A stretch of DNA of 64,000 bases from Streptomyces sp. NBC_01478. GTDB taxonomy: Bacteria > Actinomycetota > Actinomycetes > Streptomycetales > Streptomycetaceae. The stretch is taken from the NCBI RefSeq assembly GCF_036227225.1, contig NZ_CP109444.1:5127501-5191500 (forward strand), written 5' to 3'. Shown here one piece after another: positions 15,369 to 23,383 of this stretch (the first letter of the stretch is position 1; the number at the start of each line of letters is the position of its first letter). The notes under the pieces are model-generated. The model had not been told where the DNA came from, made no database searches, and was given only the letters and a program-made list of their open reading frames with translations. A program made the translations under genes and the position numbers.

Positions 15369-16652
15369 ATGGACACCACGCGCAACGCCGTGCTTGAGGC
15401 GTGGATGGCCGAACACGGCTACAGCTCCAACAGCCTTGCCGACACGGTGAACAGGGCTTTGGAGCGACTGACCGGGAGACCCGGCGGCCTCGACGGCTCA
15501 TCGGTCCGGGCCTGGAAAGCGGGCCGGGTCAAGTGGCCCAAATCGGCTACCCGTAAGGCACTTGAGGACGTCAGCGGTCTGCCCGCCGTCGCCCTAGGGT
15601 TCGTGCCATGGGGCCGGGCTCGGCCCGCCCCAGCCCCACCGCAGCAGGAGGACCCCGACATGAAGCGCCGTACCCTCGTCGGCGGCATCGCGGCGGCTGC
15701 CGCCGCAGCAGCCGCGCCCGGCACCGCCTCCCCTCGCCGTATCGGCATGAGCGACGTCGACCGCCTCCAGAAGCGCTTCGCCGATCTCATCGCCAGCGAC
15801 CACCGCCACGGCGGCCAACTCGGCATCGAGCACCGGGCCGCCGCACTCGCCGACGAAGCGCTCAACCTTCAGAACGCCGGCAGCGCCACCCAGCGCGTAC
15901 GCAGCAACCTCTACGCCTCCGCAGCCGCCTTCCGCTCCTCGGCGATGTGGGCCGCCATCGACGGCCGCCGCTACGACGACGCCAAGGCGCATATGCGCGA
16001 GGCGCAGGCACTCGCCGAGATGTCCGGAGACCAGGCGATCAAGTTCCGCATCTGGAGCCACGCGGGGACCATGTACCGGCACATGGGTCGGCCTGCCGAC
16101 GCGTTCGCCGCCAACGACGTCGCCCGCAACCTGCGCCTCACCCGCCGCGACCCCTTGTTCGCGTCCCTCGGCCTGGCCCGCCAGGGCGCCATCCACGGCG
16201 CGGCACAGGACCCCACCGGCACCCGCCGCGCCTTCGAACAGGCCCAGGACGCCATGCTGCGCGCCGACCCCGCCGACTACCGCCCAGTGTGGATGCTCGC
16301 CTTCTACGACCAAGCCGAACTGGACCACTTGGCCCTCTCCGCGTACTTGGCACTCGGCGACTACCCAACCGCGGAGTTCCACGCCCACCGCTGCCTGTCC
16401 GCCCTCCGGCCCCACATGGCCCGGTCCCGAGCCATCACCACGACCCGGCTCGCCCACGCCCAACTCGCCCAAGGCGCGGCCGAAGCCGCGACCGCCACCG
16501 CAGCGAGGGTCCCCGCCGACGCCGCCACCCAGCACGCCCGAGTAACGCGCATGCTCCAAGAGTTCGGCACCGCTCTGCACGCCACCGCACCCGGCAGCAC
16601 CGCCGTCCAGGCCTGGACCGAGCACACCACCACTTGGAAGATGGCCGCATGA
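15369..16652 (+). CDS. XRE-like regulator with C-terminal tetratricopeptide-type helices
   Basis: 427 aa. Residues 10-75 resemble the cryptic helix-turn-helix of Streptomyces XRE/TPR regulators (SSNSLADTVNRALERL, then VRAWKAGRVKWPKSATRKALEDV). An oddity follows at residues 98-120: MKRRTLVGGIAAAAAAAAAP, which looks like a twin-arginine signal or membrane segment placed internally. The rest is an all-helical TPR-like array with repeated A-x2-A-L motifs. The stop overlaps the next ATG, coupling it to a GNAT acetyltransferase. A role as a peptide- or metabolite-responsive regulator is inference from the architecture. Confidence 0.7.
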   Translation: MDTTRNAVLEAWMAEHGYSSNSLADTVNRALERLTGRPGGLDGSSVRAWKAGRVKWPKSATRKALEDVSGLPAVALGFVPWGRARPAPAPPQQEDPDMKRRTLVGGIAAAAAAAAAPGTASPRRIGMSDVDRLQKRFADLIASDHRHGGQLGIEHRAAALADEALNLQNAGSATQRVRSNLYASAAAFRSSAMWAAIDGRRYDDAKAHMREAQALAEMSGDQAIKFRIWSHAGTMYRHMGRPADAFAANDVARNLRLTRRDPLFASLGLARQGAIHGAAQDPTGTRRAFEQAQDAMLRADPADYRPVWMLAFYDQAELDHLALSAYLALGDYPTAEFHAHRCLSALRPHMARSRAITTTRLAHAQLAQGAAEAATATAARVPADAATQHARVTRMLQEFGTALHATAPGSTAVQAWTEHTTTWKMAA

Positions 16653-17197
16653 CCACGCCGCCGGACATCGAACTGCGCACGTTCACCACTCTCGCCGATG
16701 TCCGCGGCGATCTCCTCGACGTGTACGCAGAGGTGCGCGCCCCGCTGCTCCACCTGCCGAACTACGCAGTCGCCACGTTCGGCGAACGCTTGGACCGGCA
16801 CGGCACCGATCCCGGGTTCACGGCCGTCCTCGCGTACGCGGACGGGTATCCGGTCGGCTATGTGTACGGCAACACCATCGAGCACGGCGATCGGTACTGG
16901 AAGCGCACCAGCCCGGCACCGGCTAAGACCTACACCGGCCGTCCGGCCGTGGCTTTGAAGGAGATCGGCGTCCGGGCGACGTGGCGGAAGACCGGCACCG
17001 CCCGCCGGATCCACGACGCCTTCCTCACCGCACGCGAAGAGCCGTACGTGACGCTTATGGTCAACTCGGTCGCCGGGGACGGAAAGGTCCACGCGCTCTA
17101 CAAGTCGTGGGGTTACGAAGACATCGGCCAGAGCCAGCCATCACCGGCCTCGCCGGCCCTCACCGTGATGATCCGGGCCAGCCATTGGCTTGCTTAG
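16649..17197 (+). CDS. GNAT-family N-acetyltransferase
   Basis: 182 aa. The GNAT core is visible: a beta4 strand (FTAVLAYADGYPVGYVYG), beta5 with AVALKEIGVRATWRKTGTARRIHDAFL (the R/Q-x-x-G-x-G/A acetyl-CoA loop is RKTGTA), then VTLMVNSVAGDGKVHALYKSWGYEDIG. It transfers acetyl from acetyl-CoA to an amine; the substrate is unknown. The ATGA overlap with the XRE/TPR regulator indicates co-translation, a pairing common in Streptomyces. A strong hairpin directly after the stop ends the operon. Confidence 0.85.
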   Translation: MTTPPDIELRTFTTLADVRGDLLDVYAEVRAPLLHLPNYAVATFGERLDRHGTDPGFTAVLAYADGYPVGYVYGNTIEHGDRYWKRTSPAPAKTYTGRPAVALKEIGVRATWRKTGTARRIHDAFLTAREEPYVTLMVNSVAGDGKVHALYKSWGYEDIGQSQPSPASPALTVMIRASHWLA

Positions 17198-17200
17198 TTT

Positions 17201-17247
17201 TGTCCCGAGCCCACTGCCCCTAAGTTGGAAGGCAGTGGGCTCGGACA
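17201..17247 (+). terminator. Hairpin terminator after the GNAT gene
   Basis: 14-bp perfect stem, CCGAGCCCACTGCC (17205-17218) pairing with 17231-17244, with a 12-base loop and a further TGT/ACA extension past one bulged C. It lies 4 bases after the GNAT stop and also marks the boundary to the AT-richer gene that follows. Confidence 0.85.
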
Positions 17248-17300
17248 CTGACGTTTCCGCTCGCCCGTACCGAAGCGATACGCAAGGCGCGGACTTTAGC

Positions 17301-18419
17301 TCACGCCACAGGCCAAGAGTCACCTTCGCCGATCTCAACCCGCTGTATCGAAGTTACGAGGTCCTGGAGCAGAAAAATTGCCGGGTAGCCAGACCCAACC
17401 CAGGTAATCCCAATGAAGTCCGTAATCCATTTCGCACACCCCTGTATGAAATTATCCCGAGCCCTGCCACTGTCCGGGAGGAAAAACCCTTCCCCCTCTC
17501 CGGAAATTTCCTCAAGGGCTATCTGCAGGATCACTTTCATCCCCTCCTGAGTGTCGAGCCCGCCTTCTATCTGCGACCGAATTAGGATATCGGGAGGAAT
17601 CTTCAGCCTATGCGCACAGATTTCGACGCATCGCATCAGGAACCCCATGCAGGTTATTTGAGCTTCAAATGGGCTAGAATTAGAGCACTCAAGAAGTAGA
17701 TCCAAGCACTCCGCAAAGAGGGTTTCGTCTCCAAGCCACCACGAGGTAAGCGCGCGCGACAAAACGGAAGACAATAGGGGGTCAAAAATCGAGTCATGTT
17801 GAAAATTATCGCAGAGAAAAGAGAGCGCAGAGGTGGATGCCCGAATCACCGATGGGTGAACATCTTGATGCTCCCGAATTGTCTCGCGAGCCCAGATCCT
17901 CACATCGCCATCCGACGCGAGTGCCGGGGACCCGAGAATATCAAGACGATCTTCTTCAGACACCCCCCGGAAGACTTGCCAGAGCTCCTGCGGGCCCCAG
18001 TCTGAAAGGATCTCGACATCGAGATGGCTGGATTCGGTTCTAAGATCCTCCAGTTCACGTGTGACAGCAGCAGACATGCCAAACAAGTCGTTGTGAACGA
18101 AACGCCATTTTCGCATTTCTGGCCACTTTTTGACAGCGCCGTAAAAGTCGGCCCTAATCTTTCCACGAACATCCGAGCGCCCTTTTGCGGAAAATGGAGC
18201 GTAGGCGGCGTAAAGAGTCTTGCTGTCCGCATCCCATCCGTCACACTTCAGGTCACCCAGACTCCCTACTGTGCGCGCAACGTGAAACGAATTTCCATTT
18301 GCGCAACGCATCACCTGTGCGAATAATTCTTCGAATCTTTCGGATGGCGACTGCAGAAGGAGCAGTTTGAACTTATGCTCCTGCCACAGCAGGCTTACCC
18401 ACTTTGGGATACTGGTCAC
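17301..18419 (-). CDS. Orphan protein with a nuclease-like N-terminal domain, low GC
   Basis: 372 aa from a GTG at 18419; no stop precedes it for 48 bases and a GAGGGC lies just upstream. Base composition is about half G+C, far below its neighbours, and Arg AGA and AT-ending codons are frequent, indicating recent transfer. Residues 20-140 contain FEELFAQVM, then GSLGDLKCDGWD and LYAAYAP. An early Glu followed by G-D-x-K is the layout of restriction-endonuclease-fold (PD-(D/E)xK-like) domains, and the stretch resembles nuclease-like domains of ABC-3C-type defence proteins as I recall them. The C-terminal 200 aa are helical and unrecognised. Conflict or defence role is inference. Confidence 0.72.
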   Translation of the reverse strand: MTSIPKWVSLLWQEHKFKLLLLQSPSERFEELFAQVMRCANGNSFHVARTVGSLGDLKCDGWDADSKTLYAAYAPFSAKGRSDVRGKIRADFYGAVKKWPEMRKWRFVHNDLFGMSAAVTRELEDLRTESSHLDVEILSDWGPQELWQVFRGVSEEDRLDILGSPALASDGDVRIWARETIREHQDVHPSVIRASTSALSFLCDNFQHDSIFDPLLSSVLSRALTSWWLGDETLFAECLDLLLECSNSSPFEAQITCMGFLMRCVEICAHRLKIPPDILIRSQIEGGLDTQEGMKVILQIALEEISGEGEGFFLPDSGRARDNFIQGCAKWITDFIGITWVGSGYPAIFLLQDLVTSIQRVEIGEGDSWPVA

Positions 18420-18727
18420 GCAGCCCTCGGAATGACGATGTTCTCGCTGATCGTACGGTAGGCATCAGACTGGCCAGGATAAACTTGTTCATGCACCCGC
18501 CGGTTCCCTCCATCATGATGGAGGCAGAAGCCGCCGCCCTCATCATGATGCTCTGAGTCAGCCACTGTCCGCCCCTTTCGCTTCCACAACTAGTCTCTCG
18601 GCTCGTGTGCCGCCGCCTTGAAGCCCGCCTGCGGATCGCAAGCCGTCGTCGGCGTCGCCCGCCCCGCATACGGGATCGCGGTGAAACCCGCAGGACAGTC
18701 CTCACCGTCACCAACCACAATCCGAGC
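18420..18727. other. Intergenic region with palindromes
   Basis: 308 bases without a supported gene between the low-GC orphan and a small + strand protein. It holds an 18-bp perfect palindrome at 18507-18524 and a related CATCATGATG core at 18541-18550. Short frames such as MNKFILASLMP have no supporting features. Confidence 0.45.
18507..18524. promoter_or_regulatory. Perfect 18-bp palindrome upstream of the low-GC gene
   Basis: CCTCCATCATGATGGAGG reads identically on both strands. The inner core CATCATGATG recurs 20 bases further on at 18541-18550. The pair lies 88-130 bp upstream of the - strand orphan start. A dimeric regulator site is plausible; a hairpin role is less likely because there is no loop. 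Confidence 0.45.
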
Positions 18728-19180
18728 ATGTCCACCGACGTGAGCGGGATGATCGAGTGCAGGCCGGGCGCGCGGATCTGGGGTGTGGGTGATGAGGACT
18801 CGGTCTGGGTGGGTGGGATCGATCTGTTCCTTCTCACCACCGGTAACGCCTACGACGCGCTCGCCTGTCTCTTCGGGGTGCGTAATTCCTTCGGGTTCCG
18901 GCCGTTGGCCGAGGGGCGGGGGCTGCCGGGGGATGTGTCCGGCGAGGTGCGGGCTGCCGTCGGCGGGGAGGGCGGGGACGCCGGTGTCCACGGCACCACC
19001 TGGATCACCGGGGACGAGTTGGCCGGCGTCGACTGGGACGAGACCGACGGTTCCGGCGCGCGCAGCCGTCGTGGCGTCGCGGGGGACGCCACCCACTGGG
19101 GGCCCGTGTGGGAGGTGATGCGGACGCTGGGCGGACTGCACGGCGCGGAGAACGTGCGGCTCGTCGTCTGGTTCGACTGA
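18728..19180 (+). CDS. Conserved Streptomyces-type hypothetical protein
   Basis: 150 aa from the ATG at 18728 (MSTDVSGMIECRPGARIWG). The protein is acidic, has no signal peptide or membrane segment, and is rich in Gly and Trp (W-x-V-G-x-x-D near residue 22; WFD at the C-terminus). Third-position G/C is strong, so it is a real gene unlike the frame upstream of this start. It converges with the DUF475 gene (28 bp between stops). I do not recognise a family. Confidence 0.65.
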   Translation: MSTDVSGMIECRPGARIWGVGDEDSVWVGGIDLFLLTTGNAYDALACLFGVRNSFGFRPLAEGRGLPGDVSGEVRAAVGGEGGDAGVHGTTWITGDELAGVDWDETDGSGARSRRGVAGDATHWGPVWEVMRTLGGLHGAENVRLVVWFD

Positions 19181-19208
19181 TCGTCGGGTATCGCGTCGGC
19201 GACGGCGG

Positions 19209-20321
19209 CTAGGGAACCCTCGCCGTGTCGACAGCCTCGGCCGCCCCGTCCCCCGCCTCCGCCAACGCCCGGTTCCGCCGTACCGAGGACCAGAAGGACC
19301 AGCCGATCAGGACGACGCCGACCAGGCCCGTGATGACCTCGTTGATCTGGTACTGGATGGTGACCATGAGGATCACGGCCAGGGCGCCGATCGCGTAGTG
19401 GGCGCCGTGCTCCAGGTAGATGTAGTCGTCCAGAGTGCCCTGACGGACCAGGTACACCGTCAGCGAGCGGACGTACATCGCGCCGATGCCGAGGCCCAGC
19501 GCCATCAGGACGATGTCGTTGGTGATGGCGAACGCGCCGATCACGCCGTCGAAGGAGAAGGACGCGTCCAGGACTTCGAGGTACAGGAACATGAAGAACG
19601 CCGCCTGGCCGGCCAGGACCACCGCCGAGCGGTCGCTCTCGCGATCGCGTTCCTCCTCCGCCTCCAGGCGGTTCTCGAAGAAGCCGGAGAGGCCGCCGAC
19701 GATCATGTAGGTGATCAGGCCGGCGATGCCGGAGATCAGGACCGTCTGGGCCTTGTCCGCGTGGGTGCCGCCGTGCTGGTGGGCGTGGGCCGCGAAGGTG
19801 AAGGAGGTGATCAGCAGGACGATCAGGGCGATGCAGACCGACAGCATGTCGACCTTGCCGAGCCTGGCCAGGGGGCGTTCCAGCCAGCCCAGCCACTTGA
19901 TGTCGCGGTCCTCGAAGATGAAGTCCAGGAAGATCATGAGCAGGAACATGCCGCCGAAGGCCGCGATCGCCGGGTGGGCGTCGGTGACGAGTTGTTCGTA
20001 GCGGTCCTTGTCGGTCAGCGCCAGGTTCACCGCCTCGAAGGGGTTCTTCTTCGCCGTGACCGCGACGATCACCACCGGGAACGCCAGGCGCATGCCGAAG
20101 ACCGCGATCAGGACGCCGACCGTGAGGAAGATCTTCTGCCAGAAGTCCGACATCTTCTTCAGGATCCCGGCGTTGACCACCGCGTTGTCGAACGACAGCG
20201 AGATCTCCAGCACGGCCAGGATCGCGATGACGCCGAACGCCGTCCAGCCGCCGTACCAGACTCCCAGGGCCAGGCCGAGCGCGGTGACCGCGAACGACCA
20301 GCGGAAGGTCTTCAGAAGCAC
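19209..20321 (-). CDS. DUF475 integral membrane protein (TerC-like)
   Basis: 370 aa from a GTG preceded by AGGAAGGGG. About nine hydrophobic helices carry the paired acidic motifs of the TerC superfamily: LEISLSFDNAVVN near residue 40 and LEVLDASFSFDGVIGAFAIT near residue 245, two copies of E-x-x-x-S-F-D. A His-rich loop (AHAHQHGG) lies between them and could bind metal. TerC-like proteins are linked to metal efflux and tellurite resistance; the direct function of DUF475 proteins is not established. Monocistronic in appearance. Confidence 0.85.
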   Translation of the reverse strand: MLLKTFRWSFAVTALGLALGVWYGGWTAFGVIAILAVLEISLSFDNAVVNAGILKKMSDFWQKIFLTVGVLIAVFGMRLAFPVVIVAVTAKKNPFEAVNLALTDKDRYEQLVTDAHPAIAAFGGMFLLMIFLDFIFEDRDIKWLGWLERPLARLGKVDMLSVCIALIVLLITSFTFAAHAHQHGGTHADKAQTVLISGIAGLITYMIVGGLSGFFENRLEAEEERDRESDRSAVVLAGQAAFFMFLYLEVLDASFSFDGVIGAFAITNDIVLMALGLGIGAMYVRSLTVYLVRQGTLDDYIYLEHGAHYAIGALAVILMVTIQYQINEVITGLVGVVLIGWSFWSSVRRNRALAEAGDGAAEAVDTARVP

Positions 20322-20366
20322 GGGTTGCCCCTTCCTGTTGTCGCGCGGTCGCCCGCGGGCCGGGCA

Positions 20367-21650
20367 TCAACAGCCCTGACCATCATCGGCGTTGTCTACC
20401 ACGACCGCCTGTCGTACAGGTGACGGGGGACGGGAGTCGGACTGCGGCGGGGCGCGGAAGGGGCCCTCGACCTTCCGGTCCAGGGTCTCCCCCCGCGCCT
20501 GCCGGCCGAGCACCCCCAGGGTCAAGGTCACCGCCATCGACGCCACGGCCACCAGGGTCATCGCCGTTGCCGGGGAGGTGAGTTGGGCGGTCGTGCCCGC
20601 TACGGCCGCGCCGATGCCCTGCATGGTGAGCATGCCCGCGGAGCGCAACCCCAGTGCGTGGCCCGCCAGTTCGTCGGGAGTGAGTTCCATCAGGCGTTCC
20701 TGGAGGACCAGGCTCGCGCCGTAGCCGATGGAGGCCACGCCCACCGCCATCGCGGCCCAGGGCATGCCGGGGCGCAGCGCGAAGAACAGGTACGGCGTGG
20801 CCAGCAGGAGGCGGAGCGGGATGTCCAGGCGGGCGCGCAGGGCGGGCGGGACGAAACGGCCCAGGGTCAGGTCGCCGACGAACATGCCCAGGGCCGCGCT
20901 CGCGAACAGCACGCCGGCGGACCCGGAGTCGTAGGAGACGTAGAGGGATTCGCAGCCGACCACCAGGCCGTTGGGGACCCACATGCCGAGGTAGGTGAGG
21001 CGGCGGGGGCGGGAGGACCACAGGAGGGCGTTCGTGCGCCAGGTCGCCGCGACCGACGGGCGGCCCGCGGTGCGGGGTGGGCGGGCGGTCAGGCCGAGGC
21101 GGAGGGCCAGGGCCGTGGTGGCGTACAGGGCCGCCGCGAGGAGCAGGCAGACGCGCGGGGAGAGCAGGGTCAGGAGGGCCCCGCCCATGGCGAAACCGGT
21201 GACCTGCATCAGGCCCGAGGCCATGTTGAAGACCGAACGGCCCAGCAGATAGCCCTCCTTGGAGAGGATCTCGTTCAGCAGGCCGCCGCTCACTCCGCCG
21301 CCCAGCGAGGCGATCAGGCCCTGGAGGAACACGACGGCGAAGACCGCCCCGATCGGCAGACCGGGGGTCGCCAGCACCGCCGTACAGACGGCGAAGGCGG
21401 AGTTGATGCCGGTGAGGGTGGCTCGCGGGGGCAGTCTGTCCGCGCCCGAGAGGAAGAAGGTCGCGCCGAGCATCTGGGCGAGCTGCGGCCCGAACATGCT
21501 CACCGCCGACAGCAGGGGGGACTGCGTCGCGCGGTACACGAGGGTCGCGAGTGCCAGGCCGCTGATGGTCCCGGCCGCGTTCTGGGCGGCGAAGGAGAAG
21601 AAGAACGGGGTGTATTCGGGGGTGCGGAAGAGCTCGCGGTAGCTGCGCAT
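20367..21650 (-). CDS. MFS transporter
   Basis: 427 aa with about 10-12 hydrophobic segments starting at residue 12. It resembles single-component drug-exporter MFS proteins: the first helix is FFFSFAAQNAAGTISGLALATL, and loop 2-3 carries SGADRLPPRATL in place of the usual GxLaDRxGRR. The ATG at 21650 faces the ArsR-like regulator with 72 bp between starts, and a perfect inverted repeat occupies the gap. Efflux under control of that regulator is the simplest reading; the substrate is unknown. The longer frame to 22301 is the shadow of the regulator gene. Confidence 0.85.
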   Translation of the reverse strand: MRSYRELFRTPEYTPFFFSFAAQNAAGTISGLALATLVYRATQSPLLSAVSMFGPQLAQMLGATFFLSGADRLPPRATLTGINSAFAVCTAVLATPGLPIGAVFAVVFLQGLIASLGGGVSGGLLNEILSKEGYLLGRSVFNMASGLMQVTGFAMGGALLTLLSPRVCLLLAAALYATTALALRLGLTARPPRTAGRPSVAATWRTNALLWSSRPRRLTYLGMWVPNGLVVGCESLYVSYDSGSAGVLFASAALGMFVGDLTLGRFVPPALRARLDIPLRLLLATPYLFFALRPGMPWAAMAVGVASIGYGASLVLQERLMELTPDELAGHALGLRSAGMLTMQGIGAAVAGTTAQLTSPATAMTLVAVASMAVTLTLGVLGRQARGETLDRKVEGPFRAPPQSDSRPPSPVRQAVVVDNADDGQGC

Positions 21651-21688
21651 GCGGGGAGTCTGCGGGGGTGTGCGCGGGGGTCGTATTC

Positions 21689-21706
21689 TTTCGCGCGGAC
21701 GCGAAA
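21689..21706. promoter_or_regulatory. Inverted repeat in the divergent MFS/ArsR promoter
   Basis: TTTCGCG-CGGA-CGCGAAA, a perfect 7-bp inverted repeat with a 4-base spacer. It is centred between the MFS start (21650) and the regulator start (21723). ArsR-type dimers bind such sites, so it is the probable operator for both genes. Confidence 0.6.
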
Positions 21707-21722
21707 CGACGGGGTGGTGATC

Positions 21723-22688
21723 ATGGGGTGGTGGCAGCTCAACGCCGACACCCTCGCCCGGAGCCGGTTCGTGCTGTCGCCGTTCGCCGAGACCTTCGCC
21801 GCGCTCAAGCTGCTGCACCTCGGGATGGCCGCGCACCCCGGTGAACAGGTGTGGCTGCGGGAGCATCTGCCGTCGTACCGGCGGCTGTTGGCGGACGACC
21901 CGGTCACCGGGCTGCTGATGCGGGCGGGGCTCGGGCGGGCCTGGATCGCCGACTTCCTCTCGCCCACGCCGAGGGACCGGGAGACGTTCGAGGAGGCCGT
22001 CGCACGGGTGCGGGCGGCACCTCCCGCCGACGCGCGGGCGAACCTCACGGTCTCCCTGGCCGGCCCGCTCCCCGCCGCCCTGGAGCGCGACGATCTGCCC
22101 GAGCGGGCGGCCCGGCTCCTGGAGTACGTGTGGGCGGAGACCGTACGGCCGTCCTGGGAGCGGCGCCGGCTCGTGCTGGAGGCCGATGTGGTCGCGCGGA
22201 CCGCGCAGGTGAGCCAGGGCGGCTGGGCGGCCGTGGTGGACGCGCTGCGGCCGGGGCGGACGCGGTGGCTCGGGGAGAACCGGCTCCAGGTCAATCTGCA
22301 CGCGTACCCGCCGCGGGAGATCTCCGGCGCGGAACTGGTCTTCGTGCCGGTCACGCCCAAGGGCGGCTGGGTGTCCTGGGAGGAGCCGGACCGCTACGCC
22401 ATCGTCTACACCTGCTCGGGCGCCCTAGCCGACCCGGGCTCGCGGGCGGTCCCCGCGAGTCTGGGGGCGCTGCTGGGCCCGGCGCGGGCGGGCGTGCTGA
22501 CGCTGCTCGGGTCGCCGATGAGCACCAGTCAGCTCACCGCCGTGACGGGGCAGGCGCTGGGCTCGGTGGGGCGGCATCTGCGGGTGCTGCTGGACGCGGG
22601 GCTGGTGGAGCGGCGGCGGGCGGGGCGGTCGGTGCTGTACTCGCGGACGGCGGCGGGGGAGGTCGTGGTGAAGGCGGCGGGACTGTAG
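21723..22688 (+). CDS. ArsR-type transcriptional regulator with a DUF5937-like N-terminal domain
   Basis: 321 aa. A large N-terminal domain (residues 1-240, WWQLNADTLARSRFVLSPFAET) precedes a C-terminal winged helix of the ArsR type at about residues 245-315 (RAGVLTLLGSPMSTSQLTAVTGQALGSVGRHLRVLLDAGLV), ending with the wing RRRAGRSVLYSRT. The metal-site Cys pairs of classical ArsR proteins are absent, so it senses something else. It is divergent to the MFS gene. The start could be the ATG at 21723 or a GTG 9 bases upstream. Confidence 0.82.
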   Translation: MGWWQLNADTLARSRFVLSPFAETFAALKLLHLGMAAHPGEQVWLREHLPSYRRLLADDPVTGLLMRAGLGRAWIADFLSPTPRDRETFEEAVARVRAAPPADARANLTVSLAGPLPAALERDDLPERAARLLEYVWAETVRPSWERRRLVLEADVVARTAQVSQGGWAAVVDALRPGRTRWLGENRLQVNLHAYPPREISGAELVFVPVTPKGGWVSWEEPDRYAIVYTCSGALADPGSRAVPASLGALLGPARAGVLTLLGSPMSTSQLTAVTGQALGSVGRHLRVLLDAGLVERRRAGRSVLYSRTAAGEVVVKAAGL

Positions 22689-22782
22689 ACCACCTGGGGG
22701 CGCGGAGGCGCATGGGCCCGTTGGACACGGAAGCGCATGCCCCCGTGGGGAGAACGACATTTACCGGAGTTAGCATCCGGTT

Positions 22783-23286
22783 ATGACGACTACAGAGAAC
22801 ACGGGTCCCCTCGCCGTCGAGATCGGGTCGCTCAAGGGCGGCTCCGCGGACCTCACGCAGTACACGGGCCAGGCCGTCCTCGTGGTGAACGTGGCCTCCA
22901 AGTGCGGGCTGACCCCCCAGTACACGGGCCTCGAGCGGCTCCAGGAGCGGTACGCGGCGCAGGGCTTCACCGTGCTCGGCGTGCCCTGCAACCAGTTCCT
23001 CGGACAGGAGCCCGGCAGCGCCGAGGAGATCGCCGAGTTCTGCTCGGCGACGTACGGCGTGACCTTCCCGCTGACCGAGAAGGTCGAGGTCAACGGGGAC
23101 GGCCGGCACGCGCTGTACGAGCGGCTCGTCGACTTCGCGGACGGCGAGGGCCACACCGGTGACATCCGCTGGAACTTCGAGAAGTTCCTGATCGGCCGCG
23201 ACGGCACGGTGATCGCCCGCTTCTCCCCGCAGACCGAGCCGGAGTCGGCGGAGGTCGTGGCGGCGGTCGACGGCGCCCTCGCCTAG
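22783..23286 (+). CDS. Glutathione peroxidase-family thiol peroxidase
   Basis: 167 aa. Cysteine replaces selenocysteine in the first motif (VNVASKCGLTPQY, residue 46). The catalytic Gln is in VPCNQFLGQEPG and the Trp-Asn pair in IRWNFEKFLI. In actinobacteria, which lack glutathione, these enzymes reduce peroxides with thioredoxin-type donors. The Cys in PCNQF is the usual position of the resolving-type or structural cysteine. Monocistronic, 94 bp after the ArsR-like regulator; no regulator site is evident. Confidence 0.92.
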   Translation: MTTTENTGPLAVEIGSLKGGSADLTQYTGQAVLVVNVASKCGLTPQYTGLERLQERYAAQGFTVLGVPCNQFLGQEPGSAEEIAEFCSATYGVTFPLTEKVEVNGDGRHALYERLVDFADGEGHTGDIRWNFEKFLIGRDGTVIARFSPQTEPESAEVVAAVDGALA

Positions 23287-23304
23287 GACTGCCGTAGGCA
23301 GGTG

Positions 23305-23335
23305 TTGACCTTGCCCCTGGGGCAGGGCCGAGCGT
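23305..23335 (+). promoter_or_regulatory. MerR-type promoter with operator in a long spacer
   Basis: A TTGACC -35 element (23305-23310) is followed by a 19-base spacer almost filled by the dyad CCTTGCCCC-TGGGGCAGGG (23309-23327), then GAGCGT at 23330-23335 in the -10 position, matching the A and final T of TANNNT. MerR activators bind dyads inside 19-20 bp spacers, so this is probably the autoregulated promoter of the following gene. Confidence 0.6.
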
Positions 23336-23340
23336 CCTTG

Positions 23341-23369
23341 TCACCGGGCGGACGGAAACCGCCCGGTGA
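23341..23369 (+). terminator. Hairpin between glutathione peroxidase and MerR genes
   Basis: 11-bp perfect stem TCACCGGGCGG/CCGCCCGGTGA with a 7-base loop, just after the MerR-type promoter. It can terminate the peroxidase transcript or form a structured 5-prime leader of the MerR mRNA. It covers the GTG at 23366, which argues for the later MerR start at 23384. Confidence 0.55.
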
Positions 23370-23383
23370 CGGAGGATGCGAGG

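Noticed and set aside
20583..21722. N-terminal extension of the ArsR-type regulator by 380 codons
   Set aside because: The extra part is antisense to the MFS transporter and would place the divergent operator inside the coding region.
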